Positions 48,866-61,821 are shown, counted from the first letter of the stretch. The stretch: 64,000 bases of DNA from Artocarpus heterophyllus (GCA_025403435.1 CM046349.1:25419854-25483853); one strand, 5' to 3'. Numbers and translations: made by a program. The notes: a model not told the origin generated them from the letters alone.

Positions 48866-51800
48866 ATACCTTCCACATGCCTCTCGAAAACTCTCACAGT
48901 TAGTGTCTTCGTGAAAATTATCTTTGGATGCGATTTTGCATATAGCAACATGCCCGCCCTCAATAAAGTCCTCTATCACATGATACTTTTAATCAATATG
49001 CTTACTCTTCTTGTGCAATCTGGGTTCCTTAGCATTAGCTATTACTGCAGTGTTATCACAATATAGTGATACTACCTTATCTATACCAGGAACTACCTTA
49101 AGATCCCCAAGGAACTTGCAGAGCCACATTGCTTCTTTCAAAGCATCACTAGTTGCCACATACTTGGCCTCCATCATTGAATCCAAAGTGTAATCTTGCT
49201 TCACACTTCTCCAAACAATGACACCACCGCCCAGAGTAAACACAAAACCAATAGTCAATCTTCTCAAATTCAGACAGGATTGGAAATCCAAGTAAGTATA
49301 TCCTAGAAGTGTTAAATCCTCACCCGAATATACAAGCATTACCCTGGAGTCATCCTCAGATACTTGAAAATATGCTTGACCACAACCCAGTAGTTTGGTC
49401 CTGTATCCGACTAAAATTGACTTAATATCTCGACCACATAACTAATATCCAATCACGTGCAAAGCATGGTATACATGAGACTTCTCACTACCGAAGGATA
49501 ATGCACCTTTTTCATGTATTCTTTTTCTTCATCAAACTTTGGTGAGTCTTTCTTAGAAAGAGTAATTTCAGACCTAGATGGTTGCCCACCTTTTTTGGAA
49601 TCCTACATTAGATACCTTTTGAAAATTTTATCTATGTTAACCGCTTAGGATAAAGCTATCATTTTGTTATTCCTTCCCCAAAAATCTAGATACCGAGAAC
49701 ATAATTAGCTTCACCTAAGTCTTTCATGTCAAACTGCTTGGTCAACCATAACTTGACCAATAACAATGCCCCAACGTTATTGCCAATTAGCATAATGTCA
49801 TCTACATAGAGCAGTAGAAAAACCACTTTCTTATCTCTAATGTGTTTGTAAACACATGGTTCGTTCACATTTTGTGTGAAACCATAAGTCTTGATCACTT
49901 GATCAAATCTTATGTTCCAAGAACAAGAAGCTTACTAAAGTCCATAAATTGACTTTTGACCCTTAGTCTTGAACCCATCTCGCTGTTCCATATATATGGA
50001 CTCATAAAAAAAGCCATCTAAAAAGGCTATCTTGACATCTATTTGTCAAATCTCGTAATCGGGAGCGACAGCTATAGATAAGAGAATGCGGATGGACTTA
50101 AGCATAGCTATAGGAAAAAAGGTTTCTTTGTAGTTGATTCCTTCCTTTTGCATGTATCCTTTAGCTACTAGTCTAGCCTTATAGGTTTTGACTTTTCCAT
50201 CCACTCATCTCTTTCTTTTATAAATCCATTTACACCCTATGGGTTTTACCCTTCGAGAAGATCTACAAGTTCCTAGACCCGATTAGTCCCCATAGACTTC
50301 ATCTCTGTGTTCATAGCCTCTATCCAGAGTTTTGAATTAACATCATCTATAGCCTTTTTGTAAGTGTAAGGATCCCTATCATGTTCAATTGGTTCAGCCA
50401 AAAAGGCTTCACCATTGAACATATAGCTCTCGGATTGATGCCTGATCCTCCCACTATGCCAAAGCCCCTTAGGTTGTTGTTTGGGTTCGGTTGGTTTTTC
50501 AACATTGATTAGAACGGTTTCATTTGGAACCCCCAAAGTGATCGAATCATTTGCCAACTCCTCGAGCACCACTTTTCTTTGAGGCTTAAAGTCGTCAATG
50601 TAACTTTCCTCAAGGAATATTGCATTAGTTAAAAACATGACTTTATTTTCCTTTAGGTTATAGAAATAACCCGCTTTAGTCCCTTTTGGATATCCTACAA
50701 ACACACAAACTTCCAAACATTCTTCCAACTTATTCACTTCCTTAAACAGGACATGAGTCGGACATCCCCATATGTAAATATGGTTTAAGGTTATCCTTTT
50801 CCCTGTTCACAACTCATGAGGAGTTTTAGGAATCGATTTTGAAGGCACATTGTTTCAAAGATAACATGTGGTTTGTAGTGCATATCCCCAATGGATAAAG
50901 GCAATGATGAATAACTCATCATGGACTTGACCATGTCCAACAAAGTCCTATTCCTTCTCTCAGCCACACCATTTTGCTGTGGAGTGCCCGGTGCAGTCAA
51001 ATGAGAAAAAATCTCATTCTCTAATAAGTGTTCTAAGAACTCATCAAAAAGATATTCTCTACTTCGATCGGATAGAAGTGCCTTTATAGGTCTACCTAAT
51101 TGCTTTTCCACCTTAGTCTGAAACTCCCTGAACTTGTCATAAGTTTCATTTTTGTGGTACATTAGGTACACATACTCATACCTTGAGTAATCATCAATAA
51201 AAGTGATGAAATATTCATACCCTCCTTGTGCCTAGATGTTCATAAGTCTACAAACATCTCTATGCACAAGTTCTAGAACCCTTTCGGCCCTATTGCCCTT
51301 AGACCCAAATGATCTTTTTTTTTTTCATTTTACCTTCTAAACAAGATTCACATTATGTTATAGATTCCACCTTTAAGTGACTTAAAGGTCTATTCTTTAC
51401 CGACCTTTGAATCCTATTCAGGTTAATATAACCTAGTCGTAAATGCCAAAGATAAGTCTTATTAGAGTAAAAAGTTTTAAGTCTTTTAGAGTTATTATCA
51501 TTAACCTCAGTGTTCAGCAGTAAGTCCATCTTAGGTTTGATAAAATATAGATTACTTTGTATCCTTCCATTACAGATAAAATATTTGTTGTTACAAATCA
51601 CCACTTTATTATTAAAAGAAACTAGATTAGAGTCTTTAAATAAACAAGCTACAAAAATTAAATTCTTTTTCAATTTAGGAACATGAAAACAATCTTGCAA
51701 AATTAAACTCCTATAATTGTCAAAATAAAGATGGACATCTCCTACTACTTCAGCTTACACTAAGGATCCATTGTCTATCCAAAGCGTGAAGTCTTCATGT

Positions 51801-52300
51801 AGTAGACTTCTCGTTTCTTTGAACCCCTACGGAGAAACACAAACATGATTAGTTGCTTTAGAATCAATAACCCAAGTGTCACTGGATTCCTCAACTAAAC
51901 AAGTTTCAATAACTAAAAGATCACACCTACCTCCTTGAGAAAGGAAGTCCTTGTAATTTTTCTTTATGTGCCCGACCTTCTCATAGAAAAAGCACTTGAG
52001 CTTCTTCAGGTTCTTCTTTTTCTTCTTCTTATTCTTGCCATTTGCAAGAATAAAAGACTTCCCGTTCTTAACCTGTTGCTTCTTTCCATTCTTAAGATTG
52101 GGATTGGAACTAGAGGTAGCTGCCAAGTTGGCCTCACCACCAACAAGAATTTCCCTGATCAAATTTTTGAACTCCTATAACTGCTTCATTAAATCAGTCA
52201 AGGTCATATCCCTTCTATGACAAACATCATATGCTCCTTCATAGGAGTCCATGGTCTTTGTTTGTCGTTTAGAAATTTTTGAGGTGCCCCTTGACGCTTT
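48866..52300 (-). pseudogene. Copia gag(C)-protease-integrase-RT-RNase H
   Basis: Read leftwards: gag zinc knuckle CFFYEKVGHIKKNYKDF (about 51990), with Phe-Tyr within CxxC and Tyr for the last Cys; protease DTWVIDSKATNHVC (about 51850), where the catalytic D-S-G is D-S-K; GAG_pre-integrase (LWHLRLGYINLNRI); integrase (ALLSDRSREYL; TAPGTPQQNGVAERRNRTLL, 50791-51171); a linker with VFVGYPKGTKAGYFY; RT with FLLLYVDDIMLIGNN (49686-49898); RNase H with SMMEAKYVATSDALKEAMWL and LYCDNTAVIANAKEPRLHKK (48989-49339). Frameshifts and stops separate these pieces. Confidence 0.88.
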
Positions 52301-54524
52301 GTTAGTGTAACACCCGAGATTTTTAATGCATTAAAAATGCATTAAGTTAAGGATTATATTAAGACAAAAAGTACAGTTTAAGGAAAAATACTGTATAATA
52401 ATATAGGAAATTATACAGTATTAGAATAATGCAGTGTAAAGAAGTACACTGATAAAGTTATGCAGCATAAAAATTACACTGCAAAAGTAAAACAGTATAG
52501 GAATTGGACTATTTAAGGTCATGCAGTACAGAAATGGACTGTGTAGACCACAATTTTTTTTATAAAAGTGTAGTAAAAAAGAAAAAAAAATCTCATAAAA
52601 AAGGTCGGCTCTTTATCTCTCTACTTTCTCTCTCTCTCCTCAAAAATCAATCCAAGATTTGGCCTCTGTTTTGACAACTCCCACACCATTGGAAAGCTCT
52701 CGATGAGCTGAGTCCAACGATGTACCGTGCGGCCCGCAACGCCGCCGGAGGAGGCCACACGCGCCTCCCAAAGTGGCAGAGAAACTCATTTCTTCCCGAC
52801 GTGATTTATCCGCCGTTCGACCACCAATCAACGTGATCTTGGTGTCTATGGACTCAGCATGAAGAGAGGAACAAGATGGTACCAGCCTCCTCATTCAACT
52901 CTAGCTAGAAAAGGCCCGACGGAGCGATCATATCTCCGTCGTTGTGCCACCTTGGAACCGCCGCTCACGGCAGTGGTGAGGTACACCTCCACCACCATTC
53001 GACTCAGAAACGAGTGGGTAGCAAAAGCCCTTGACCAATTTTGGTCCACCATCGTTGGAGAATCAAGATCGGATCTCATCCATTTCTACCGACATTGTAC
53101 TTCATGATTTGCTATGTTAGAGGCTGAATTAGGTGAAATTGACACCGCCATTGGACTCATAAGGGTCAATTTAGGGGGGTTAGACCCGAGCCCAGCTACC
53201 AACGGAGTTTGATCAATGTCAGTCAAAGTCGGTCAAATTCGGTCAACGGCTAGTCAACGTCGGTCAACGGCAACTTTGGGATTTTGTGGTCTGGACCTCT
53301 GATCGATGATCTGAGACCTCTTCCTTACTCTTTTTGACGCTCTGAACGTGATGGTGACCTCCGTTTGAGCTAATTCCACTCTGGTGAAAATCATTCGGCA
53401 CTGACTGCACACGAATCGAGACAATTCAAACAGCAGTAAAGAGTCCAGAATGACATTTATAGTAATGTATGATCTCTAGGAAGCATTTCTAGCCATTTAT
53501 GGTCACTTGAGGAGCACTGCAGAGGATTCTTCGCATACTGTAGATAAACAAGGTACAACTGGGCTACTTAGCTTGGAGTCGAAGTAAGTAGGAATCTCGC
53601 CTACAGTATGAACCGTTTTAAAATAAATTGTTTTAGATGCTTTCATAAAAAATTTATGAAATACATGATCAGTGATTGTTACATTGTTTTATGTGAGAAT
53701 GGGTTTTATAATGTTACAAGGTTGACGAAAAACCCGTTAAGGGTAAAATCATCATTATCGAGGAAACGGCTAGAACAGAGTTGAATACTCCGACTTAGCA
53801 TAACGTTCTTAGATGAAAAATGTTCTGTAATACTTTAAGTAATGAAATCGCCAGTAAGACGGGAGATTTAATAAGGGATGTTTAAGTAAACAAGAGGTAA
53901 ACCGATGGGTTATAAAGTTAAAAGGAAAAGTAACCTCGGTGGGTTACAAAGCTAAGTGAAGGGAAGGTAAACCGATGGTTTATAAGGTTAAGTAAAGACA
54001 ACAGTAAACGAAAGTATACTAGACAAGTTAAAAGGAAAGAATGGTTAATGTTTATGTTTTATTATCAATCGAATGGATTGATAATAAAGAAAGTTAACTA
54101 ATAAGTCGGTTGTCGTTTGATCAGGACATAGAGGCCGACTAATAGAAGAAAAAGAAACAAGATAGGAACGGAGAAGGAAACGTTAGAGTAAAGTCCAAGT
54201 AAGTTCAGACTTCACCTACAGCATGAAGTAAATAGTTTTTAAATGCTTACATATGCGTTTGTAAATGTGTTTGCAATTGTTATGCAAGTTGTTTTTAAAG
54301 TATATTTGCATTTATTATGCAAAAAAGTTCTAAAGTATAAAATAAGATTTGCAATGAATTGCAGCCGTTATGTTTGAAGCCTATTTGCATATTGATATGC
54401 ATGAATGTTATGAACTATGATTGGTGTGTGTATGATAAATGTGACATGACTTAAGGTATTATATGAATATAACATGAAATAGTTGCTATCCAAAGAAGAA
54501 AAATGTATAGCAACTCTACGATAT

Positions 54525-54745
54525 GAAAGTATGAACGACAAGTGTATGTATGATATGAACGACATGAGTATGAGTAATATGTGAAAGCATGAAATGTGAA
54601 AGTATGATATGAATGACATGAGTATGAGTAATATGTAAAAGCATGAAATGTGAAAGTATGATACGAATGACATGAGTATAAGTAATATGTGAAAGCATGA
54701 AACGTAAAAGTATGATATGAATGACATGTATATGTATGATATGTT
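54525..54745. repeat. ~55-60 bp tandem repeat array in solo LTR
   Basis: About four units of the form 'gtatgatatgaatgacatgagtatgagtaatatgtgaaagcatgaaat' occur. Ser/His/Ile-rich open frames on the minus strand are a by-product. Confidence 0.8.
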
Positions 54746-55429
54746 TATGAATATGATATGTAAGTATGATACTTATACGAGCGAATAATATGGATATGAA
54801 TGTTATGATTGATGCTTGTTATCTAGAGTATAACAAGATATAGTATATAAGTACAATACCATGTAATGCATAATGAACATGCACAATAAGGTCCATAAGA
54901 AACCCATTAAGGATATAACCTCCAATTTGCCTATAGGAAACTAGAAAAATTACTAAAAGACACCCTAGGTTTGATTAAAAATCGTGAGAACGATTTAGAT
55001 AATCAAGTAGAATTTAGAAAATTTCTCGTGACCAATAGAGAGGTCACAAGAGCAGAGCCGAGAGAGAGACTCTACGAATACAAAAAAAAAGAGACAAGAG
55101 CTAATTTTTCCTTTTTTCGCACCCCAAGGAAAGGCTAGACATGTTCAAGAGAGATATGAAAAGTTAAGCTCTGTTATGACCCTTAGAAGTTTTCAGACAA
55201 GTACATAAACATGTTTTAGATAATCATTATCACTAGTCTAGAATGACTAGATGATAAAAAACCTATAGACTGAACAATAAAAAGATAAACTTACTGGCCA
55301 ATTTTTATGTACCGGACTATGATCTAGATGCGGATGTGCAACCTAGATACGAAATAGGATTGGTATAAGTCCTGCATTTCGACAATTCATAATGTTTTAT
55401 AATTTAAGTTACAAGTTTTATTAAGCATT

Positions 55430-55915
55430 TGTTATGTAATATATTGCATTTGTTATGCAATAAGTTTCAGAATAAAAGTTATGATTTACAAAATGTGATT
55501 GTGTTATATGATGCATTTGTTATGCAATAAGTTTCAGAATAAAAGTAATGATTTGCAAAATGTGATTGCGATATAAGTTGCATTTGTTATGCAATAAGTT
55601 TCAAAATAAAAGTTATGATTTGCAATATGTGATTGCGATATATGTTGCGTTTGTATGCAATGTGTTTCAGAATTAGAGTTATGATTTGCAAAATGTGATT
55701 GCGTTATATGATGCATTTGTTATGTAATAAGTTTCAGAATAAAAGTTATGATTTGCAAATTATGATTGCGTTATATGTTGCATTTGTTATGCAATAAGTT
55801 TCAGAGTACAAATTATGATTAGCAAAATGTGTTTGCATGTTATGTTGCATTTGTTATGCAATAGATTTTATAGTACAAACTATGATTTGCAAGTGTATTT
55901 GCATATGATGTGGTT
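55430..55915. repeat. ~62-bp tandem repeat array in solo LTR
   Basis: Seven to eight diverged units occur, built around 'gcatttgttatgcaataag', 'tttcagaataaaagttatg' and 'atttgcaaaatgtgattgc'. TGCATTTGTTATGCAA contains a short inverted repeat in each unit. Confidence 0.85.
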
Positions 55916-56329
55916 GCATTTGATGTGCTCACTAAGGTTAATAAGAAGGTAACGTAAAGATAAAAAGAAAATGTCATACCAACCTCCTTGTTGTGAGGTA
56001 ATGAAAGTAAAGTTAAAGTTTGACCTCTCAGATGTGAGGTACACGACCTCAAAGTTCGATGGTCTTAAGTCTTCCACAAGGGAAGCATCACGTTTATGAT
56101 CTCATAATTAAAGATGTTGGTACAAACACTAAAGGTTATAAGATAAAGAAAGTTATGGAATAAAAGGTGGAAAGTTAAAGTCAGATAAGGAAAGTTAAGA
56201 GTAAGATAAGAAAAGATAAGGAACAAGGATAGAAAGTCAAAGTAAGAAAGAATGTTTATAAGATGCTCATAATCGAAAGTTCATAATTAAGCATAAATGA
56301 AAACATACATTGTGATTGTACTTGATTTG

Positions 56330-56770
56330 TTTGTTATGAAACATTTATATGCTATGAAAAACATTCTGAGAAATGTTTTATATTAAATATTTATGAAAAC
56401 ATAAATGACGTTACGAAGAGTAATCTGAGGATTTTTTTATGTTAAATATTTTATGAAAAACGTTATAGAAATTGCTTTAGGAAAATGTTTATGAGAAACG
56501 TTTTAGGAATATTTTATGAAAAATGTTTATGAAAAGCGTTTATGATAAAAGTTTTAAGAAAAAGGTTTATAAATGATGTTTTATGAAAAGCATTCTAAGG
56601 ATTGCTACATGTTGAATGTTTTATAAAAAACGTTTATGAGAAACGTTCTAGAAAAGTTTTATGAAGAATGTTTACGAAAGCTGTTTTTAGAAATGTCTAT
56701 GAAAAATATTGATGATATATGTTTTAAAAGAAATGCTTTCATGAGAAAAGTTTTAAAACATGTTTAAATG
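56330..56770. repeat. Degenerate 'GAAAAACGTTTATGA' repeats
   Basis: Many variants of 'tatgaaaaacgttt' and 'agaaacgtttta' occur in 440 bases near the right end of the solo LTR. Confidence 0.6.
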
Positions 56771-57274
56771 ATTTGTGAGTTTATGTTTGAACTTACTAAG
56801 CGAAAGCTCATTAAAAAGTTTCTTCATGCTGTAGGTAGTTTTATGGGCGACCAATAGGATCCATTAGAAGAGCTGGATGCTACGGAGGACAGATGCGAGG
56901 ATTTGGGTATAGATACCACTATAGTAAGTTTCTGCTGTTCAAAAGAAATATTTTTCACTATTTAATATAGTGTTGCCAAAGTTTTAAGATACGGTTTACG
57001 AACTGTTTAATATAATTATAAAGTTAAGTTTTAAGTTATGCTTTAGTAAATGTTTCTTATTAAGTTTTAAGAAACAATTTGAAATAGTTTTAAAGTCAAG
57101 TGTTGAGCGAGGTCTCAACTTGAATGGCGACAGAGGTCGCAACAGTTTTTAAGTACGTTTGTTTAAAGAAAAAAAAATTATTTCAGTATTTTTCTTACTA
57201 AGTAAGTAAGATTACTATTTAAGAAATGATGTTTAAGAAAGTAAAGTGACAACCCAAAAAGGCGGGTCATCACA

Positions 57275-57633
57275 GTTAGGGCCTGGCCTCTAAAGATGTC
57301 TTCAAGATTATCCAGGATCTGCTTCGCAATCTTATGATCTTCATGTCGAGCCTACAGCATGTTATTTATGCTGGCCATAACATAACAGTGGGCCTGATTG
57401 TGAGCATCTTTCTAGCGATCATATGCTTGGATTTCCTCATTAGTGGAATCTCTTGTAGGCTCAGGAGGACACGGTGTTGTTAGCATTAATTTTAGTTTCT
57501 CAAAGGACAAGCGATAGCATTAATTTTAGTTTCTCAAAGGACAAGCGATATTCAGGTTCCATTTCCAATCATTATAATTCTCATTGGTTAATTGGTTTTT
57601 GTCAAGTATTGATGATAAAGCATTTTTAGACAT
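57275..57633 (-). pseudogene. Copia gag N-terminal part
   Basis: The minus-strand ATG at 57633 gives MSKNALSSILDKNQLTNENY, then PCPPEPTR and QAYDR-type sequence, matching the plus-strand fragment at 37989. It is cut at 57275 by the solo LTR and resumes at 52300. A 34-bp exact tandem duplication (57482-57515 and 57516-57549) disrupts the frame. Confidence 0.8.
57482..57549. repeat. 34-bp tandem duplication in copia gag
   Basis: Two identical 34-base units start AGCATTAATTTTAG. Since 34 is not a multiple of three, the duplication shifts the gag frame. Confidence 0.9.
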
Positions 57634-58019
57634 TTTTAATCTACAATAAAGAATCATATATCAAATATAAGCAAACATACCATAATGATTTAAAAAGATA
57701 ACACAATCATGTAAAACATACAAGTGTGTTTATGTGTCAAAACCTTGAAAAAATCATAACCTTACAATGATGATTCCCCAATTAGAATTTAACAAGCCGC
57801 CTAGCGGAGACTTACCAAATTAATTAGGAATATAGATCTCCTCCTGATTAATATATATCACCCAAGACCCGTATGATCCAACATATATTAATAATCATTT
57901 CTTTGGCCATTAATTTTATTAATAGAACTCCTAAGGGAGGTTAATATAAAATTAACATAAGTGTATAACCATCGTTTCAATATTTTATACATGATTTATA
58001 ATCACCACCTAGTGGTGTG
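57634..58019 (-). other. Copia leader, cut by Athila/Tat-type LTR
   Basis: It is the reverse complement of the plus-strand leader at about 37610-37988. It stops at 58019. PBS and 5' LTR are absent. Confidence 0.7.
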
Positions 58020-60138
58020 TGGTCTCGCGTCTATTTACGCATTTTAAACTATCCTCCAGTATAAGGTTGTCTCAAGTAATATTTTCTCAGTGAATCCGAG
58101 GTCGAACCACAAGGAAGGATTTATTCAGTTCCAATACATGTATTGTATTAACTTTTTCTTTTTATTTAAACTAAAAAATTTGAGGACTAATATTTATTAT
58201 TCACAGAATGTATATACAATATTTACATATTTTTTTACAACATTTTTCATCTTTAAATTTTGATAATTTGGAACTTTAATAACAAGAAATGCAAATAATA
58301 ACTTAAGCAGAGTAACAACAATAATAACGACAATTTAAGGAAGTAAAACAATAGTAATAACAGGGCTGAGGTTCAAAGGTTCTATTCTGACAATTATCTT
58401 CAATGTATTTTAGTCTCGCTTTTTATTTATTAGTTGATTTAAGTATACACTATGCTATCCTATGTCAACAATAAATCAAGATTTACCAAGCATTTACTGT
58501 GCCATTCCATGTCTATAATGTAGCAAAAACACAACTTAATAAATAAGCAACATTTCAACATAACTTAACTAAAATAACAACCAAGATAGTAAGTTAAGCA
58601 TTTACCAAACCATTCTCTGTCTACGAGTAATCAAGGTCCTCCCAAGCATTATTCGTGCCAGTCTATGTCGTCAATAAATCAGAACCGTAATTTTGGCAGA
58701 GTTCTAGCTAAGAAAATATTGAAATTCTAGGTTTTCTAAGAGAATATTTTGGCATTACAACAGCTTAGAAAACTAAGAAAAACCAAAAATATTTAAAATA
58801 ATTTTGCCAGAATTTCCCCCTCTCCCCTCAGCTAAAAAGAAATTTAGAAAGACATAATTAATAAAGTACTACTGATATTATTAAGCATAATTTTTACAAC
58901 ATAAACTAGGAGATATTTTATAAGAAACTAGACTAAAAACTAAAATAAAAACTAGACTATAATTACTACAACAGCATTTTCATGCTACGAGGAGGCTCTC
59001 TCAACTGAGGCAAATGCCTCGGTATTTATAGCGAATCAATTTTGCAAACGTCCACTTATAATTAATGCTATTTCCTGTTGAAAGTTGACGATTTTGAATT
59101 ATTTCCTTCTTCTTTCACACTGATCCGCGTTCGTGAGAGTGCAAATCTATCTTTTAGATTCTCTGCCTCGCGGTACACGGCAACACTTAAACGGACTGAT
59201 CGTGGCCTTTAATCGCACGATCCAACGGCTGTCAGAAGCTCGCAAATTGGGCTAGGTGGGACGAAGATTTAAGGCCGATGGATGAGTCAAAGTATTCAGA
59301 TCTGACGATTCAGAGAACGGATGCATGTGGACACGACCGCACTCGATCGGACACGCCTGCTGCACCCTCTGGGACACGCTGCAGCTTTGTCGGCGCGTGT
59401 AAAGCACGTGCCAATCATATCCCGACACGTGGATCACACTTTAAGGTTTCGTTGACGCACCGAATGACGCGTTGACATGCGTCTCTTCCTCGGACGGATG
59501 AGATTGATTTGGCAGATGATCGAACGGCTCTCATGATGCCACGTGTCCTATTTAATTTAAATTCGAATTCTCTTTTATCTTTTTTATGCATTTGATGTCC
59601 GATTTTATCCGTTTTGGTGTCGTTTTGCTCCATTTTTCCTCCAGATTTCAAATCTAAAATCACAAACACACTAATATTAATTATTTTACAAACATAATAT
59701 TTATTAAAAATATTTATTTTACAATAAAACACACAAAAATAGATAAAAACTCCTAAAATTTCCAGTCTCTTGCGGTTGAGCACAGATATAATTTTTATGA
59801 CTTGGAAATTTTTTTTAAAATTACTAAAAATATAATAAGATATATTTATAAACTTCAAACACACTACCAAACACACTAAAACTCAAAATAAAATAACCAC
59901 ATTACTTTTACGGTTTTGACTATTTACAGACTAGACACTTATTTAACACACCAAAATGACTCCAATAATTACTAAAAACATAAAACACACTAAAAACGTA
60001 TTTTTAAACATATTTTCACACCAAGACACAAAAATACTTATTAACACAAAATGCTATTAATTAGAGGATTTAATGAGAAATAAAAGCGTAAACAAATGAT
60101 TTACGCCTTAAAAAATGTACACTTTTACAGTCTCATCA
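58020..60138 (-). repeat. 3' LTR of Athila/Tat-type element
   Basis: This 2119-bp LTR reads TGATGAGACTG...GCGAGACCA on the minus strand. The TATA box TATAAATA lies at 59023-59030, with the GC-rich bZIP-motif block upstream (59130-59560). It follows the plus-strand LTR at 40830-42968 over its length, with many substitutions, so the two are diverged family members rather than a recent pair. Confidence 0.85.
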
Positions 60139-60175
60139 CACCCCCCAACCAGCTTATTGCTAGTCTCTAGCAACT
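60139..60175 (-). promoter_or_regulatory. Polypurine tract and adjacent inverted repeat
   Basis: The minus strand reads GGTTGGGGGGTG immediately before the LTR. Just upstream is TTGCTAG-tct-CTAGCAA (about 60158-60174), a hairpin at the position where Tat-branch elements commonly have a TTGCTTG...CAAGCAA hairpin. This ties the region to the element's interior. Confidence 0.75.
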
Positions 60176-61329
60176 AAAGTGATAAAACTTAAAACAAACA
60201 AAAGATTTTTTTTTTTTTTTGAAACTTGCGATTCCTCACTGATTTTCCTCAGGGTTTATCTCATATTCATGTCCCAAAGTAAAGATGCAAACACTAATTA
60301 AGTTATGATTCATTTCTAGAGTTTGTCAATTATTTAAGATGAATTTTCCCCTATGTGTGTGTGAATTTCTATTACTAATCAATGCATATTAACTAGATAA
60401 ATTTATATTAATATATCTTAATTTATTTAAATAAATTCTTATAAATTTGTTTTTTCATCCCTCTCTCCACTAATGCAGAATAACACCTTGTTAAAGACTT
60501 TTACGACTTTATTCGGCTTGTAATGTAAGGCTTGGGTTAAAGGTATGATGGAAGATATATTTGAGGCTTAGTTCACCCATAAGACGCTTACAAAAATCCC
60601 GAACCTGTAAAATGTACAATCCAATTCCCAAGGTTTACAATCCCGAACTCGAAATGAAATTTCCTTTGTCAACCACTTTTTATTTAACTTTCTTTTTTTT
60701 TTTAAATAACTGAAGAGCTACAATAAACATACACATTTTACAGAGGTAGCGGATATTCCTAACTCATCCTAACCTCATAAATCCAAATTCACTTGAAAGA
60801 ACAGATGTCTTATGAGTGAAAGGTACAAGAAAAGGATTATGAATTTATTAAAAAGGCTAGGCTAAATATATGGGTAACAAAGAAAATAGAACATTAAGCA
60901 CAACGAGGTGACTAGGGATATAGAATGTAAACAAGTTAGCTTCAAAGGCTCAAACGATCCAAAGATGGCCTAAATTATATCTATAACTTAGTGTTATCTA
61001 GGATTTCCCCTCAAGAGGGATTTAAACAAGTTATAAGATTTTATAAAAATAAACCAATTTATACTAACATAAACAATCTCTAAATTAATAGAACAAATCA
61101 TAATGCAAGAATAAGTGTTCAAATTTTGGGAAAATTTCATCCTAAACATATGGCAAACTAAAGAAACTAACATAAACTTAAATAATATTTAAAATTTACC
61201 TTAAGTCATGGAAATGCTATAATCTTGATATCGTCATTAGACAGGAGGCAAATCACCAAAATATTTTTAGATTTTTTATTTTTTATTTTTTTTAGAAATG
61301 CAATGCAAACACACAGTTTTTACAATCAT
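60176..61329. other. 3' untranslated region of the element
   Basis: No coding homology was seen. The region is AT-rich with T-runs (60207-60220, 60693-60705) and a 61-kb T/A tract. It separates the LTR from the hairpin group. Confidence 0.5.
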
Positions 61330-61381
61330 GTAGAAACACGTTTCAAGAATGCTAGTCACTCCATTACTCAGCTATTTCTAC
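61330..61381 (-). ncRNA. Hairpin A of a four-member RNA motif family
   Basis: A perfect 7-bp outer stem GTAGAAA/TTTCTAC closes a loop that on the minus strand holds GCTGAGTAA and TTGAAACGTG around an inner AATG/CATT helix. The loop sequences recur in hairpins B, C and D, while the stems differ. No known RNA family was assigned. Confidence 0.6.
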
Positions 61382-61386
61382 CAAGG

Positions 61387-61436
61387 TGAAGATGTGTTTC
61401 AAGAATAATAAATACTCCTTACCTCAGCCATCTTCA
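61387..61436 (-). ncRNA. Hairpin B of a four-member RNA motif family
   Basis: The outer stem TGAAGATG/CATCTTCA is 8 bp and perfect. On the minus strand the internal loop has GCTGAGGTAA and TTGAAAC, with inner helix AAGGA/TTCTT. It lies six bases from hairpin A. Confidence 0.6.
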
Positions 61437-61511
61437 AACTTTTATGCTACAAAAGAAAAATGCAGAGATGAGAATTTTACAAACACAAAGGACTTCATTT
61501 TTGGACCATTA

Positions 61512-61554
61512 TCGAGACGCGTTTCAGGTCAAAACCTTCACTCAGCCATCTCGA
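61512..61554 (-). ncRNA. Hairpin C of a four-member RNA motif family
   Basis: The outer stem TCGAGA/TCTCGA is 6 bp. On the minus strand the internal loop has GGCTGAGTGA and CTGAAACGCG, with inner helix AGGT/ACCT closed by TTTG. Confidence 0.6.
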
Positions 61555-61662
61555 CCTATGAACACATGAATCTTAAAGTCTTACAAACAACACACTTTTT
61601 TTTTTCGCTTGGTTTTTAAAACTAGTCCCAGATTCAATCACAAAAGAAAAAAATTGACACAA

Positions 61663-61678
61663 CCTTCTCCCCCAAACC
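61663..61678 (-). promoter_or_regulatory. Second polypurine-like tract
   Basis: The minus strand reads GGTTTGGGGGAGAAGG, 145 bases downstream of the LOG-like stop codon. It may be a secondary plus-strand primer site. Confidence 0.4.
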
Positions 61679-61821
61679 TAGATTGAACACTGTTCCAAAG
61701 TTTAACAAGATTAAGTAAGAAGAGTAAAATCATATACTTACCAGAGCGGTTATTCAAAGACAAACACATAAACAAAGATAAAAAACAACAATGCTGTAAG
61801 TAAAACTAAAAGAGGTAGAGT

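Larger units (their letters stand above)
52306..57274 (+). repeat. Large solo LTR inserted in copia gag
   Basis: The segment runs TGTAACACCCGAG...GGCGGGTCATCACA (4969 bp) and is flanked by GTTAG at 52301-52305 and 57275-57279. Copia gag continues on both sides. No PBS, polypurine tract or pol motif is present. Plus orientation is supported by TATAAAAG at 52561 followed by a CT-rich leader (52610-52640). The TGTAACACCC start matches the chromovirus LTR start style. It holds two tandem-repeat arrays, and its open frames show no family resemblance. Confidence 0.85.
45307..58019 (-). mobile_element. Ty1/copia element, interrupted twice
   Basis: Read leftwards from 58019: leader, gag start (57633), a 4.97-kb solo LTR (57274-52306), remainder of gag, protease, integrase, RT, RNase H (to about 48866), a gypsy relic (48865-45460), then 3' UTR, polypurine tract and the first ~102 bases of its 3' LTR (45408-45307). 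The LTR start and gag match the plus-strand copia at 34-40 kb, so they are one family. The 5' LTR is missing, replaced at 58020 by an Athila/Tat-type LTR. Confidence 0.85.

Noticed and set aside
52640..53107. Overlapping open frames on both strands, possible gene
   Set aside because: They sit in the solo LTR just downstream of its TATA box. Protein composition is unremarkable and frames overlap on both strands.
54525..55915. CRISPR-like arrays
   Set aside because: Repeats are contiguous, diverged tandem units without unique spacers, in a plant LTR.
59252..59876. Open frames in the reverse Athila/Tat LTR
   Set aside because: They span U3 sequence, are not conserved with the plus-strand LTR, and show no domain.
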